From Thiobacillus sp. (GTDB lineage Bacteria; Pseudomonadota; Gammaproteobacteria; Burkholderiales; Thiobacillaceae), in contig NZ_JAUYRI010000017.1 of assembly GCF_030696885.1 (NCBI RefSeq), positions 349,212 through 413,211 of the forward strand: a DNA stretch of 64,000 nucleotides, given 5' to 3'. The translations under genes were made by a program, and so were the position numbers. Shown here one piece after another: positions 26,484 through 34,687 of this stretch (positions within the stretch are counted from its first letter, which is position 1; each line of letters starts with the position of its first letter). Below the pieces are notes generated by a model. It saw nothing but the letters and a program-made list of their open reading frames with translations, searched no databases and was not told the origin of the DNA.

Positions 26484-27431
26484 TCATCCCAACGTGCGCC
26501 CATGCTTGCGCAGCACGGCCAGCCATTCGTTGATGTGCTCCCCTTCGGTACGCATGTCCCATCTGTGGCCGCTGCGTTTGAATGGGTAGACGCCGTTTTC
26601 CACTGCCCAGATCAGATCATCGAGATAGCCAACATAGTTTTCGTCATGACGCCAGGGGTGGATCGTCCAGTGATCGAGCGTGGTCAGGTTCCATTGTTCG
26701 AAGCCTCTCAGCTTGAACGTGTGCGTGAGGCTGTTTTCCAGCGGTTCGCCAGCCTTTACCTGGGCAAGCGGCAGGCAGGACCGAAACTTGGCCATGTCCA
26801 TCAGGAAATAGCGGGTCGAGGTGAAGTCAACAAGTCGCCATTTCTCCCTTGGCGTCGGCTCGAACGATCGCCCCGTCAACTTTTCCAGCCAGTTCCTCGC
26901 TTGCGGCGGCCCGGCGCGGGGGCAGGTGACGATGACGCGAGGCTCATGCTGCATGAGCGCAATGCCCTCGGCAATCCATGCGTCCGTGCCCGACCTATGG
27001 AACAGCATGTCCGAATCAGCATGGAATACGTAGTCGCCCTGGCAGCGGTCGAGCGCGTAGAGATACTGATAGATAGGCGCACCGGAGAAGTCCTTCAGGT
27101 CGATCTCGTCGCTGCCAAAATAGGTGCGCAGAATGTGTTGCTGCTCGTCGTCAGTCCATGGGATCACATCGACCCGATCGATGACCTTGTCATTGAGCAG
27201 CCGCTGCAGAATCGCCTCGATCGTGTCCTGGTCGCCCTGGATGCGCTGGGCATATTTGCCTTCCTGCCTGCCGGGATCGTAAGCCACCAATCGCTCGCTG
27301 AACGGGTAATTCAGCGCAGGGATCATGTGCCGCAAGGTCGCCTCAAGAAACGGGGCATCAGAGTTGCAGACGTTGACGGTGAAGCTGGTCGCAGGCGGCG
27401 AAGTCGAGTCCGCATTATGCATGGCGTTCAT
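26484..27431 (-). CDS. Unassigned glycosyltransferase-like protein
   Basis: A 315-residue protein with a GT-A-like DxD motif (FHADSDMLFHRSG) after an opening that resembles nucleotide-sugar transferases (TVNVCNSDAPFLEATLRHMI). I cannot assign it to a named family. The longer frame reaches 27464, but the ATG at 27431 overlapping the upstream stop (ATGA) is the likely start. Flanked on both sides by glycosyltransferase genes on the same strand, so a role in glycan assembly is likely. Confidence 0.65.
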   Translation of the reverse strand: MNAMHNADSTSPPATSFTVNVCNSDAPFLEATLRHMIPALNYPFSERLVAYDPGRQEGKYAQRIQGDQDTIEAILQRLLNDKVIDRVDVIPWTDDEQQHILRTYFGSDEIDLKDFSGAPIYQYLYALDRCQGDYVFHADSDMLFHRSGTDAWIAEGIALMQHEPRVIVTCPRAGPPQARNWLEKLTGRSFEPTPREKWRLVDFTSTRYFLMDMAKFRSCLPLAQVKAGEPLENSLTHTFKLRGFEQWNLTTLDHWTIHPWRHDENYVGYLDDLIWAVENGVYPFKRSGHRWDMRTEGEHINEWLAVLRKHGRTLG

Positions 27432-28627
27432 ATCCTCGGTGGGGTTAATGCAGTGAGCCCGCACTGCGCCAATAGTCGTTCCGCGGCCTTAGGCCAAGCA
27501 TACTGTCCGGCAATCGAAACAACCTTCTGCTCCCACTGCGCTTGCTCTACGCTTGGAAGCTTGACAAACGCATCGAGCGCCTCGCGCAGGGCGGATATGT
27601 TTGGTGCGGAAACTATCAACCCCAGGTTATGTTCGCTGCACAAGGCGCCGATTTCACCCTCGCTCGAGGCGAGCGACAGGCGTCCGAACCCCATCGCATG
27701 CAGCAGTACCCCCGACGCCCCCGGAAAGGCCCTGTAGTTGGCCCATGCGGCGTCCGCCGCGGCAAAATAGTCTTCAACCTCGGCTTCGGGCACGAAGCCA
27801 TTCACTAAGCGAACCTGGATAGCGGGGTCGGACCAGTTGGCAAACGGGTGCGGGGCGTTGCCCAGGGTTGCACCCACGAAGACAAGCCAAAGGGGCTTGT
27901 TTGGAACATATCCTATGACTGACTGACGCAGCGTATCCAGGTGCTTTCGGTGTGCTGCTTGTACGCCAAACACCAGCAGAACCCGCGCGTCTTCTGGAAT
28001 CCCGAGCCGTCGCCGCGCCCCGGTGCGCCGCTCCTGGGGCAGAGGGCGGGGCCATAGGCCGTATGCGAGGTACTCCACGTCGGCATTCTTGCCGAGCAAT
28101 GATCGCCACTGTTCCTGGAGCGCTCTTGATAACACGAGCATGGGGAGGCCCTGAAGGCGCACGCGGGGGGGCGTGAGTGAAGCGGGGAGCCATCTCGCGA
28201 AGCGGCCCGTTGCTTCAGGAGCGTGATGTTCGAAGAAGGCTGATCTGAATCGGTATAAACCCAGCCGTTTCGCTATCGCCAAGGCCCATACGTTATCCTG
28301 AGATTGGAAGTCCGTCCAAAGCACCAGATCGAAATCACGGCTACGAAGCTTCCAGATCATCCACAACAAGCACAGGCTAGATGGTTGGTTTGCGAGCCGT
28401 GCCCAAATCTCTTTCCATAGCCAGGGGGCAGCGTCCAGCTGATCACGAAGGCACACGCGCATGACCTGGGTGCCGAACCAGTCAAGCTCGGCTCGAAACG
28501 GTCGGGTATGAAGCAAGGTTACGTTAGCGCCCGTTGCCGCCAGCCCGCAACAAAGATCGCGGGGAAACGTCACGAAGTGTCCGTTCTGATGGGTGAACGG
28601 CGCGACAACAAGCACCCGGAGATGCAT
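27428..28627 (-). CDS. Glycosyltransferase family 4-like
   Basis: A 399-residue GT-B protein. The N-terminus MHLRVLVVAPFTHQNGHFVT and the C-terminal donor-domain segments LLVFGVQAAHRKHLDTLRQS and FPGASGVLLHAMGFGRLSLA fit a glycosyltransferase family 1/4 enzyme. The usual E-x7-E motif is not clear, so it is a divergent member. Coupled to the downstream gene by ATGA; 3 bases separate it from the upstream GT2 gene. Confidence 0.75.
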   Translation of the reverse strand: MHLRVLVVAPFTHQNGHFVTFPRDLCCGLAATGANVTLLHTRPFRAELDWFGTQVMRVCLRDQLDAAPWLWKEIWARLANQPSSLCLLWMIWKLRSRDFDLVLWTDFQSQDNVWALAIAKRLGLYRFRSAFFEHHAPEATGRFARWLPASLTPPRVRLQGLPMLVLSRALQEQWRSLLGKNADVEYLAYGLWPRPLPQERRTGARRRLGIPEDARVLLVFGVQAAHRKHLDTLRQSVIGYVPNKPLWLVFVGATLGNAPHPFANWSDPAIQVRLVNGFVPEAEVEDYFAAADAAWANYRAFPGASGVLLHAMGFGRLSLASSEGEIGALCSEHNLGLIVSAPNISALREALDAFVKLPSVEQAQWEQKVVSIAGQYAWPKAAERLLAQCGLTALTPPRI

Positions 28628-28630
28628 GCT

Positions 28631-29560
28631 CTATGGCCTCCCTTGAGTTCGTCTGGCTTGCCAAAGTCCAGCAAACGTCCCCAAGAAATGGCAAACGACC
28701 ATCTCTCGGTTAAATGCCTCATCCGGTGGCTGGGTAGCCCTTCCGGCAATCGCCCTAGCGAGGGCGCGCAAAAATTGCGGAAGCAAAAATAAGGGGATGT
28801 TGTAGACACGGCGGGTGCCTGGAACACCTCGGCTTATCGCAAGGTTTCTGCTCGTCTGCATCCGCCAGCGGCGAAAATAGCGTTTGGTCAGGCGGAAATT
28901 TTCGACCTTGTGATGCACGCGTGAGCTGCCGAGGAACGCAACTTTGAGTCCGGCAGCCAGAATTCGCTCGAACATTTCACTGTCCTCGCCGCTGGCCAGC
29001 ACCTTACCTTTGCGGCCACGACTGGTGTCAAACATGCCAACCTGGTCGAAGATATTTTTCTGGAATGCCATGTTGGCACCGAATGGCGTCTGGCCGGTGT
29101 CGGTGATGAAGTAATCGTCGGTACGATCCGTGCGCACTGCCAGAAATCCGTAGAACCGCTCAGTCAGCCAGTTGGGCGGAGGCGTATCCCAGATTGGGGC
29201 GATATAGCCGCCGCTGGCATCGGCACCGTATTTTTTGAGTCCGGCCAGCGTGGTCTCTAGCCAGTCCGGCTCGGGTAGCACGTCGTCGTCGGTAAACAGG
29301 ATGACCTCGCCAGCCGCTTGGGCAATACCGCGGTTGCGCGCGTGCGAGAGCCCCTGTGCCGGCTCGAACTCATAGCGCAGGTGTGGCCAGATTTTCTGCA
29401 CGGCTTCCACCACCTGGCGCGTATGGTCGCGCGAATTGTTGTCGACCACCACCACCTCCCATGTCCGCGTTGGTGGCGATTCCAGGCGGGCCAGCGCGGC
29501 GAGCGTGCCCTTCAGCGATTCGGCGCGATTGTATGTGCAAACGATGATACTGGCGTCCAT
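28631..29560 (-). CDS. Glycosyltransferase family 2
   Basis: A 309-residue GT-A enzyme: ASIIVCTYNRAESLKGTL, VVVVDNNSRDHTRQVVE, metal-binding TDDDVLPEPDW, and a late GEDSEMFERIL acceptor motif. The frame continues upstream to 29905 through the neighbouring sulfotransferase gene, but the ATG at 29560, 6 bases after that gene's stop, gives the family N-terminus. Confidence 0.9.
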   Translation of the reverse strand: MDASIIVCTYNRAESLKGTLAALARLESPPTRTWEVVVVDNNSRDHTRQVVEAVQKIWPHLRYEFEPAQGLSHARNRGIAQAAGEVILFTDDDVLPEPDWLETTLAGLKKYGADASGGYIAPIWDTPPPNWLTERFYGFLAVRTDRTDDYFITDTGQTPFGANMAFQKNIFDQVGMFDTSRGRKGKVLASGEDSEMFERILAAGLKVAFLGSSRVHHKVENFRLTKRYFRRWRMQTSRNLAISRGVPGTRRVYNIPLFLLPQFLRALARAIAGRATQPPDEAFNREMVVCHFLGTFAGLWQARRTQGRP

Positions 29561-29565
29561 CGCGA

Positions 29566-30486
29566 TTACCACGCATATCCCAGTTGGGCGGCAACCGGCC
29601 CGACCGCGCGCCGTAGCAGCCAGCGCTCCAGCGCGTTGACCTGGACTTTCTCCCCGCCGCGCTCCGAACTGCCGACCTTCTTGGTGAGCACACCGTGGTC
29701 GGTCTGGATGCCGAGGTAGGTATCGAGCGCCGCAAGCGGCGGGTTGGGGCCGACCAGATCCTCGTAGCGCACCAGCAATGCGCCGATCGATTTCGCGCCT
29801 GCCAGGTAGCCCTCCATCAGCTTGCGCCAGTGCGCGCCAAACGCAGTCGGCGTAAACACCGGGCGATCGGGAAAGACGTCGTACCAGCTGCGGCCGTAGC
29901 GGCAATACGAGCTATAAGCGTCGAGCGGATTCCGGTACAGCAGCACGAAGCGCGCCTTGGGATAGAGCCAGCGCAGGTAGCGCGCATGCTCGATGCCTAG
30001 GCGCACTTCCTTGACTCCCCAGCGGCTGGCGCCGGCCTGGATCGCGGGGGCGTCGAACAGCGCATCGTGGTAGGCGCGATGCGCGCGCCACAGCGCATCC
30101 GGCGCGGGGAAGAGATTGGCGACCCAGCTGCCGGTCAGCTGTTCCGGTGGGGTGCCGTCGTAGTAGTAGTCGGCCGGTGGCCAATCGGGGCGAAAGGCCT
30201 TGAGCGTGCCGGCCATTGCCTGGATCGGGCCGCATTCGTCATAGGGTTCGCCCCAGATCAGCACGCGCTTGTCCGACATCACCAGCCGCTGTAACAGCGT
30301 CGAGCCGGAACGCCAGCCGGCCGAGAGCAGAAAGATCGGTGCAACCGTGTCGTCCGTCGGCGGCTTATAAACGCGCTCCAGAGCAGCCAATCCGCTGGCG
30401 ATGCCCGTGTAGCCTTTCGTTAGGTGGCGGTGCTGGGCGAGGGCCTGGGCCGGGCCTTTGAGTGCAGTCTGGATCGAACGGATCAT
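29566..30486 (-). CDS. Sulfotransferase family protein, copy 2
   Basis: A 306-residue protein. The PAPS 5'-phosphosulfate loop is FLLSAGWRSGSTLLQRLV (about residues 52-69), and the 3'-phosphate motif is VLLYRNPLDAYSSYCRYG. It is clearly different from the sulfotransferase at 18146-19063, so two distinct sulfation steps are possible. Coupled to the upstream GT2 by a 4-base overlap. Probable target: a sugar hydroxyl of the locus glycan. Confidence 0.85.
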   Translation of the reverse strand: MIRSIQTALKGPAQALAQHRHLTKGYTGIASGLAALERVYKPPTDDTVAPIFLLSAGWRSGSTLLQRLVMSDKRVLIWGEPYDECGPIQAMAGTLKAFRPDWPPADYYYDGTPPEQLTGSWVANLFPAPDALWRAHRAYHDALFDAPAIQAGASRWGVKEVRLGIEHARYLRWLYPKARFVLLYRNPLDAYSSYCRYGRSWYDVFPDRPVFTPTAFGAHWRKLMEGYLAGAKSIGALLVRYEDLVGPNPPLAALDTYLGIQTDHGVLTKKVGSSERGGEKVQVNALERWLLRRAVGPVAAQLGYAW

Positions 30487-31472
30487 GAGCGGTTTTTTCT
30501 GGGGGGGACGTAGGCGAGCTCGCCGTACTGCCGTACCCGGTCGAGCAGGGCGGCACGTGTGTCGCCGAAACTGGCCGTGCTTTCATGGTAGCGTCCGAAC
30601 AGCGGCTGGATATCCTGGGCAAGCTCCTGCTTCAATCGCGCTTCTCCGCGCTGTATGAGCCAGGTGCCAAGTCGGTAGGACAGCCGGTCTCGAACTGCGA
30701 ACGCATTGCGCAAACCGGCAGTCTTGAGCTTGGCCGGATGCTGCAGCAGCAGCCCCGCGAGGATGTGGGTCGCGGTGCCGGCGTCGATGACCCCATTCTT
30801 GTATCGCACCAGCACATCTGAGGTCTTCACCTCGGGAAAGCGCGACAGGTAGAGGGTGTCGTCGTCGCGTCGAAAATAGTAGAGCGGCTCGGCAATATGG
30901 CAAAAGCTAAAGTGCTGTGCAGCCCGTAAAAAATAATCGTAGTCCTCGACCAGAAACAAATCGGGGTCATACTCGCCGATCTTCTCATACAGCGTACGGG
31001 TATACATGAAGCAGGCGCCGATATGGTTGCCCTGCTCAAGCTGGAGTTTGCCGGGCAGCTTGTCGTGATGGATATCCAGTGGCTGACCTGCGGCGTCAGT
31101 CTCGGAGAACATCCAGTAATCGGCATAGACGAAGTCGCAGCCGCCTGCCTGTAGCCGGACGACCATCTTTTCGATAGCGGTCTGGGCAAGCAGGTTGTCG
31201 TCTGAGGTCCAGGTCAGGTAGTCGCCACTAGTTTCCGCGAACCCACGGTTGAGCGCACGCGGCAGCTTCAAGTTCGGGTCGTTCTTCAGGTAACGAATAC
31301 GCGAATCGTCGAAGGTCTGTACCACGGCTGCGGTATCGTCGGGCGAGTTGTCGTCGACGATGATCAATTCCAGGTTGTTGTAGGTCTGCGCCAGCACACT
31401 GCGGATCGCCTGAGCGAGCAGATGCGCCCGCTTGTAGGTGGGCAGGACGATACTGACGAGCGGTTGTCTCAC
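30483..31472 (-). CDS. Glycosyltransferase family 2
   Basis: A 329-residue GT-A enzyme with VSIVLPTYKRAHLLAQAIRS at the N-terminus, IIVDDNSPDDTAAVV and the metal-binding TSDDNLLAQ (replacing the more common DADD). A further motif, LFLVEDYDYFLRAA, lies near residue 160. Overlaps wecB and the sulfotransferase gene by 4 bases each, so all three are likely translated together. Confidence 0.9.
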   Translation of the reverse strand: MRQPLVSIVLPTYKRAHLLAQAIRSVLAQTYNNLELIIVDDNSPDDTAAVVQTFDDSRIRYLKNDPNLKLPRALNRGFAETSGDYLTWTSDDNLLAQTAIEKMVVRLQAGGCDFVYADYWMFSETDAAGQPLDIHHDKLPGKLQLEQGNHIGACFMYTRTLYEKIGEYDPDLFLVEDYDYFLRAAQHFSFCHIAEPLYYFRRDDDTLYLSRFPEVKTSDVLVRYKNGVIDAGTATHILAGLLLQHPAKLKTAGLRNAFAVRDRLSYRLGTWLIQRGEARLKQELAQDIQPLFGRYHESTASFGDTRAALLDRVRQYGELAYVPPRKNRS

Positions 31473-32599
31473 CCTGCGGGCCTCAGGTCGGCCAGGATTT
31501 TCTGCACGATCTTCACGCTCGCCGTACCATCGCCATAGGGATTGGCGCGCGTCGCCATCGCCTGGTACTCGGCGGGGTCGTCGAGCAGGCGGCTCGCCTC
31601 GCGCACGATGTCATCCGCGTCCATGCCGACGAGCTTGAGCGTGCCAGCCTCAACGCCTTCCTGGCGTTCGGTGACCTTGCGCATCACCAGCACCGGTTTG
31701 CCGAGGCTGGGCGCTTCTTCCTGCAGGCCGCCCGAATCGGTCAGCACCAGGTACGCGCGCTTCATCAGCTGCACTAGCGGCAGATAGTCGAGCGGGTCGA
31801 GCAGGCGCACATTGGGAATGTCGGCGAGGTATTTGCCGACGACTGCGCGCACGTTGGGGTTGCGGTGCACCGGGTAGACCAGCTCGATATCGTCGGCATA
31901 TTTCCGGGCGAGTTCGGCTAGCCCCTTGCAGATCGACTCGAACGGCCCGCCGAAGCTTTCGCGACGGTGTGCGGTAACGAGCACGATGCGCCGGGTGTCG
32001 AAGGGGATGGCTTCGAGCGGGGAGCCGGCCATGTCAAAGGGCCGCGAAGAAACGTCGAGCAACGCGTCGATCACAGTGTTACCGGTGACCGCGATCGCCG
32101 ATTCGGCAATGCCCTCGTTCAGCAGATGTTGCCTGGCCTTGCCGCTATGCGCAAAGAACAGATCGGCCACCGCGTCGATCATTTTCCGGTTGGATTCTTC
32201 GGGGTAGGGGTGGTTTTTGTCAAAGGTGCGCAGGCCCGCCTCGACGTGGCCGATCTTCACCCCGGCATAGAAGGCGGCCAGCGCGGCCGCCATCGACGTA
32301 GTGGTGTCGCCCTGCACCAGCAGCAGATCGAACTTTTCTTCGCGCAAAATCTTCCCAACTTCCTGCAGTACGCTGACAGTGATGTGCTCCAGCGTCTGGT
32401 TCTCTCGCATCAGGTTCAGCTCATAATCGGCACGAATGCCGAACAGCTCGATCAGTGGCGCGACCATGTCCTTGTGCTGGCCGGTGAGGCAGTTGTGGTT
32501 GTCGATCACGCCCGTATGGCACTCCAGCTCGGCGATCAGTGGCGCCATCTTGATGGCTTCCGGGCGAGTGCCGAACACAGTCAGTACCTTAATCGGCAT
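31469..32599 (-). CDS. wecB: UDP-N-acetylglucosamine 2-epimerase (non-hydrolysing)
   Basis: A 376-residue WecB/MnaA enzyme. It has the N-terminal KVLTVFGTRPEAIKMAPLI, LVQGDTTTSMAAALAAFYAG, the acid-base region GHVEAGLRTFDKNHPYPEES, and TDSGGLQEEAPSLGKPVLVM near the C-terminus. It converts UDP-GlcNAc to UDP-ManNAc in the cytoplasm, supplying an amino-sugar donor. No wecC-like dehydrogenase is in this window. The frame reaches 32677, but ATG at 32599 gives the canonical start. Confidence 0.95.
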   Translation of the reverse strand: MPIKVLTVFGTRPEAIKMAPLIAELECHTGVIDNHNCLTGQHKDMVAPLIELFGIRADYELNLMRENQTLEHITVSVLQEVGKILREEKFDLLLVQGDTTTSMAAALAAFYAGVKIGHVEAGLRTFDKNHPYPEESNRKMIDAVADLFFAHSGKARQHLLNEGIAESAIAVTGNTVIDALLDVSSRPFDMAGSPLEAIPFDTRRIVLVTAHRRESFGGPFESICKGLAELARKYADDIELVYPVHRNPNVRAVVGKYLADIPNVRLLDPLDYLPLVQLMKRAYLVLTDSGGLQEEAPSLGKPVLVMRKVTERQEGVEAGTLKLVGMDADDIVREASRLLDDPAEYQAMATRANPYGDGTASVKIVQKILADLRPAG

Positions 32600-32674
32600 G
32601 GCAGGTATCCTCCGAGCCCTCGATGCTGCCATGAGTGTACGGTGATAATTCACGTAGGCACGCCCTGTTCCTCC

Positions 32675-32696
32675 CATTCCGGCGAACGCCGGTATG
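32675..32696. repeat. REP-like palindromic element, degenerate (copy C)
   Basis: CATTCCGGC-N4-GCCGGTATG, the same core as copies A and B with one mismatch in the stem. It lies in the 167-base gap between wecB and the toroid gene. The rest of that gap shows no gene. Confidence 0.7.
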
Positions 32697-32766
32697 GCAG
32701 CGCGTAGGCATTGACAACGTCGGCAGACGATCGAGCATGTGGCAGGCGTGCGTCGTGCGTTCCGGG

Positions 32767-33690
32767 CTAAGCATGCTGGCCCTCCGCGCGCTGTTTCAAC
32801 AGCCAGGCATCGAGGAAGTACTTCACGCCCCAGCTGATCTCACCACCCGAAATGTACTTGGCACCTTTGCCGTAGCTGCCGAAAAAGCCGCCGGATTTGT
32901 TCTGGATCGTTTCCAGGTAGGCCATGGCGCGGTTGGAGCGTACCTTGTCGCCGAGCGTGTACCAGACGATCGCGTACTGCGCCATACCGGTCGAGCATAC
33001 CCATTCCACGTCCGGATACGCAGGGATGCTGCCGTCGCGGCGCTGCACCCGCGCCACGTCCGCCATGCCATGGCGTGCCAAGTCCAGCTCGCCCATTTCG
33101 CACAGCGCCTCCATCGCGTAGGCATGGAAGTGCGAGAGGCGGTTGAACGGCACCAGATCGTCCCGCTGCTTGTAATGATCGAGCACAAACTTCGCCGCGT
33201 CCTCGTATTCCTTCACCCCGAGCAGCTTCCCGGCCTGGGCCAGCGGCGGCAGCGCATAGGTATGGATCAGATCGCTGGCGATGCCGGTCCACAACTCGGT
33301 CGAGGGGGTGAGCAGACGACCGCTGGGATCCACCTGCGTCAGCATCCAGTCGCTCGCCCGGCGCAGCGAACCCTCGGCACCCTCCACGTCCCCGACCGCG
33401 GCGCATAGCCCGCGCATGATCTGCGCAGTGTCGAAGGTGTAGGGCACGCCGTCGGGTGCTGGGAAGGCACCGTCCGGCAGCTGGATCGACATCAGCCAGC
33501 GGGTGCAGGTGCGCGCCAGTTCCGGCTCGTTCCAGTTATAAAGTGTGGGGATGAAATAGCCCGTGACCTCGGGATAGGGCACCGGTTGCTTGGTGTGCAC
33601 GATGATGCCCTGGCCGGACACCATGTTGGCCTTGAACCAGTCCATGGCCCGCTCGTAGCTGGGCTTTTTAGGCTTGAGCCGGAAGAACAT
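32767..33690 (-). CDS. Alpha/alpha-toroid protein, copy 2
   Basis: A 307-residue soluble protein of helical repeats: YPEVTGYFIPTL, DGAFPAPDG, FDTAQIMRGLCA and KSGGFFGSYG. These match the 404-residue protein at 10386-11600, which is about 100 residues longer. It therefore belongs to the same six-hairpin/prenyltransferase-like fold. Possible roles are a glycan-processing epimerase, lyase or hydrolase acting in the cytoplasm, since no signal peptide is seen; none is proven. It is 10 bases downstream of the GT14-like gene's stop. Confidence 0.72.
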   Translation of the reverse strand: MFFRLKPKKPSYERAMDWFKANMVSGQGIIVHTKQPVPYPEVTGYFIPTLYNWNEPELARTCTRWLMSIQLPDGAFPAPDGVPYTFDTAQIMRGLCAAVGDVEGAEGSLRRASDWMLTQVDPSGRLLTPSTELWTGIASDLIHTYALPPLAQAGKLLGVKEYEDAAKFVLDHYKQRDDLVPFNRLSHFHAYAMEALCEMGELDLARHGMADVARVQRRDGSIPAYPDVEWVCSTGMAQYAIVWYTLGDKVRSNRAMAYLETIQNKSGGFFGSYGKGAKYISGGEISWGVKYFLDAWLLKQRAEGQHA

Positions 33691-33700
33691 TATTTGCTCC

Positions 33701-34687
33701 CTAATTTATTGTGGCTTGTTGTGACCCGATCACGACTTTGTCCAAGCGATCCAACACCACGGCATCGACGTCCATATCAAATTTCCGACCAAAGTCTTTA
33801 CCTGAACTGATCATCGCATCGAAGTGCTTCATCATCAGTGTCATGGGATGTGAGAGTTTGGCTTCATCCCACAGGATGAACCGTCGGTGGTCGTCACATA
33901 CTTTCAGATCTTTGGCGTTCCACAGCACAGTCTGGAAATAAGACTCGGAGGGGACGAAGGTATGCCGGTAGTGCCTGAGTACGGCCGGGTTTGTCAGGCC
34001 GAAGTCCAGCAAGCGTGTCGCGGCGCGGTGTGACAGCGTCAACCAATCACTGCCCTTGTGGCAGATAAAATCCTGATCAAATGGGTGCTTTGGTGAAAAT
34101 ATTCCAAGCCGTAGAGGGGTGCCCCGGGGGCCGCCTTCTATTTGGAGAAGCGGCTGTCGCTGATTCAATTGGAACCGCATCCAACGCAGTGAAGAACGCA
34201 TCCAGCCAGGAAGGCGATACGTATAGGGAAAGTGCGGCAGGGGCCAATAGCGCAAGTAATACCGTGACCGGTATTGTGCGGCTGGTGCCGCCTTGACGAA
34301 TGCGTCAAAACGACTGCTACGAAGCTCTGCTTCAGCAATCGATAGTGGGCGAACTGGGTAGTCCTGGCCGGAAATAATTGTGAGCCATTCAAAGTCAAAA
34401 TTGCTTACCGCATAGGCGATGCATGCGAGCAATACATCCACCTGAGAGGCGTCGCCCCACTGGACTGAAATACGGGGTTCTATCAATCTCACATTTACCG
34501 CATCCAACAGTGCCCTGTCGGGCAAAGTAGCCTTCGCATCGTAATGCAACAGAATTGCAGCGCTTGGACTGCTTGCCCGTATTGTCTGCAGTAGGCGGAG
34601 TAACTGCCTATGTCTGCTGTGAGCAAGCACCACATATACAAATCCAATCTGATCACGAGAGGCTTGCTGGGCGACTTTCTTCATCAT
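33701..34687 (-). CDS. Beta-1,6-N-acetylglucosaminyltransferase-like (GT14, Branch family)
   Basis: A 328-residue protein resembling the core-2/I-branching and peptide O-xylosyltransferase family GT14: FVYVVLAHSRHRQLLRLLQ, LLHYDAKATLP, IISGQDYPVRPL, KGSDWLTLSHRAA and FVPSESYFQTVL. GT14 enzymes add a branching sugar and do not need a DxD motif. The frame continues to 34786, but the ATG at 34687 overlapping the upstream stop is chosen. Base composition is lower in G+C than in the xrtA operon. Confidence 0.78.
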   Translation of the reverse strand: MMKKVAQQASRDQIGFVYVVLAHSRHRQLLRLLQTIRASSPSAAILLHYDAKATLPDRALLDAVNVRLIEPRISVQWGDASQVDVLLACIAYAVSNFDFEWLTIISGQDYPVRPLSIAEAELRSSRFDAFVKAAPAAQYRSRYYLRYWPLPHFPYTYRLPGWMRSSLRWMRFQLNQRQPLLQIEGGPRGTPLRLGIFSPKHPFDQDFICHKGSDWLTLSHRAATRLLDFGLTNPAVLRHYRHTFVPSESYFQTVLWNAKDLKVCDDHRRFILWDEAKLSHPMTLMMKHFDAMISSGKDFGRKFDMDVDAVVLDRLDKVVIGSQQATIN

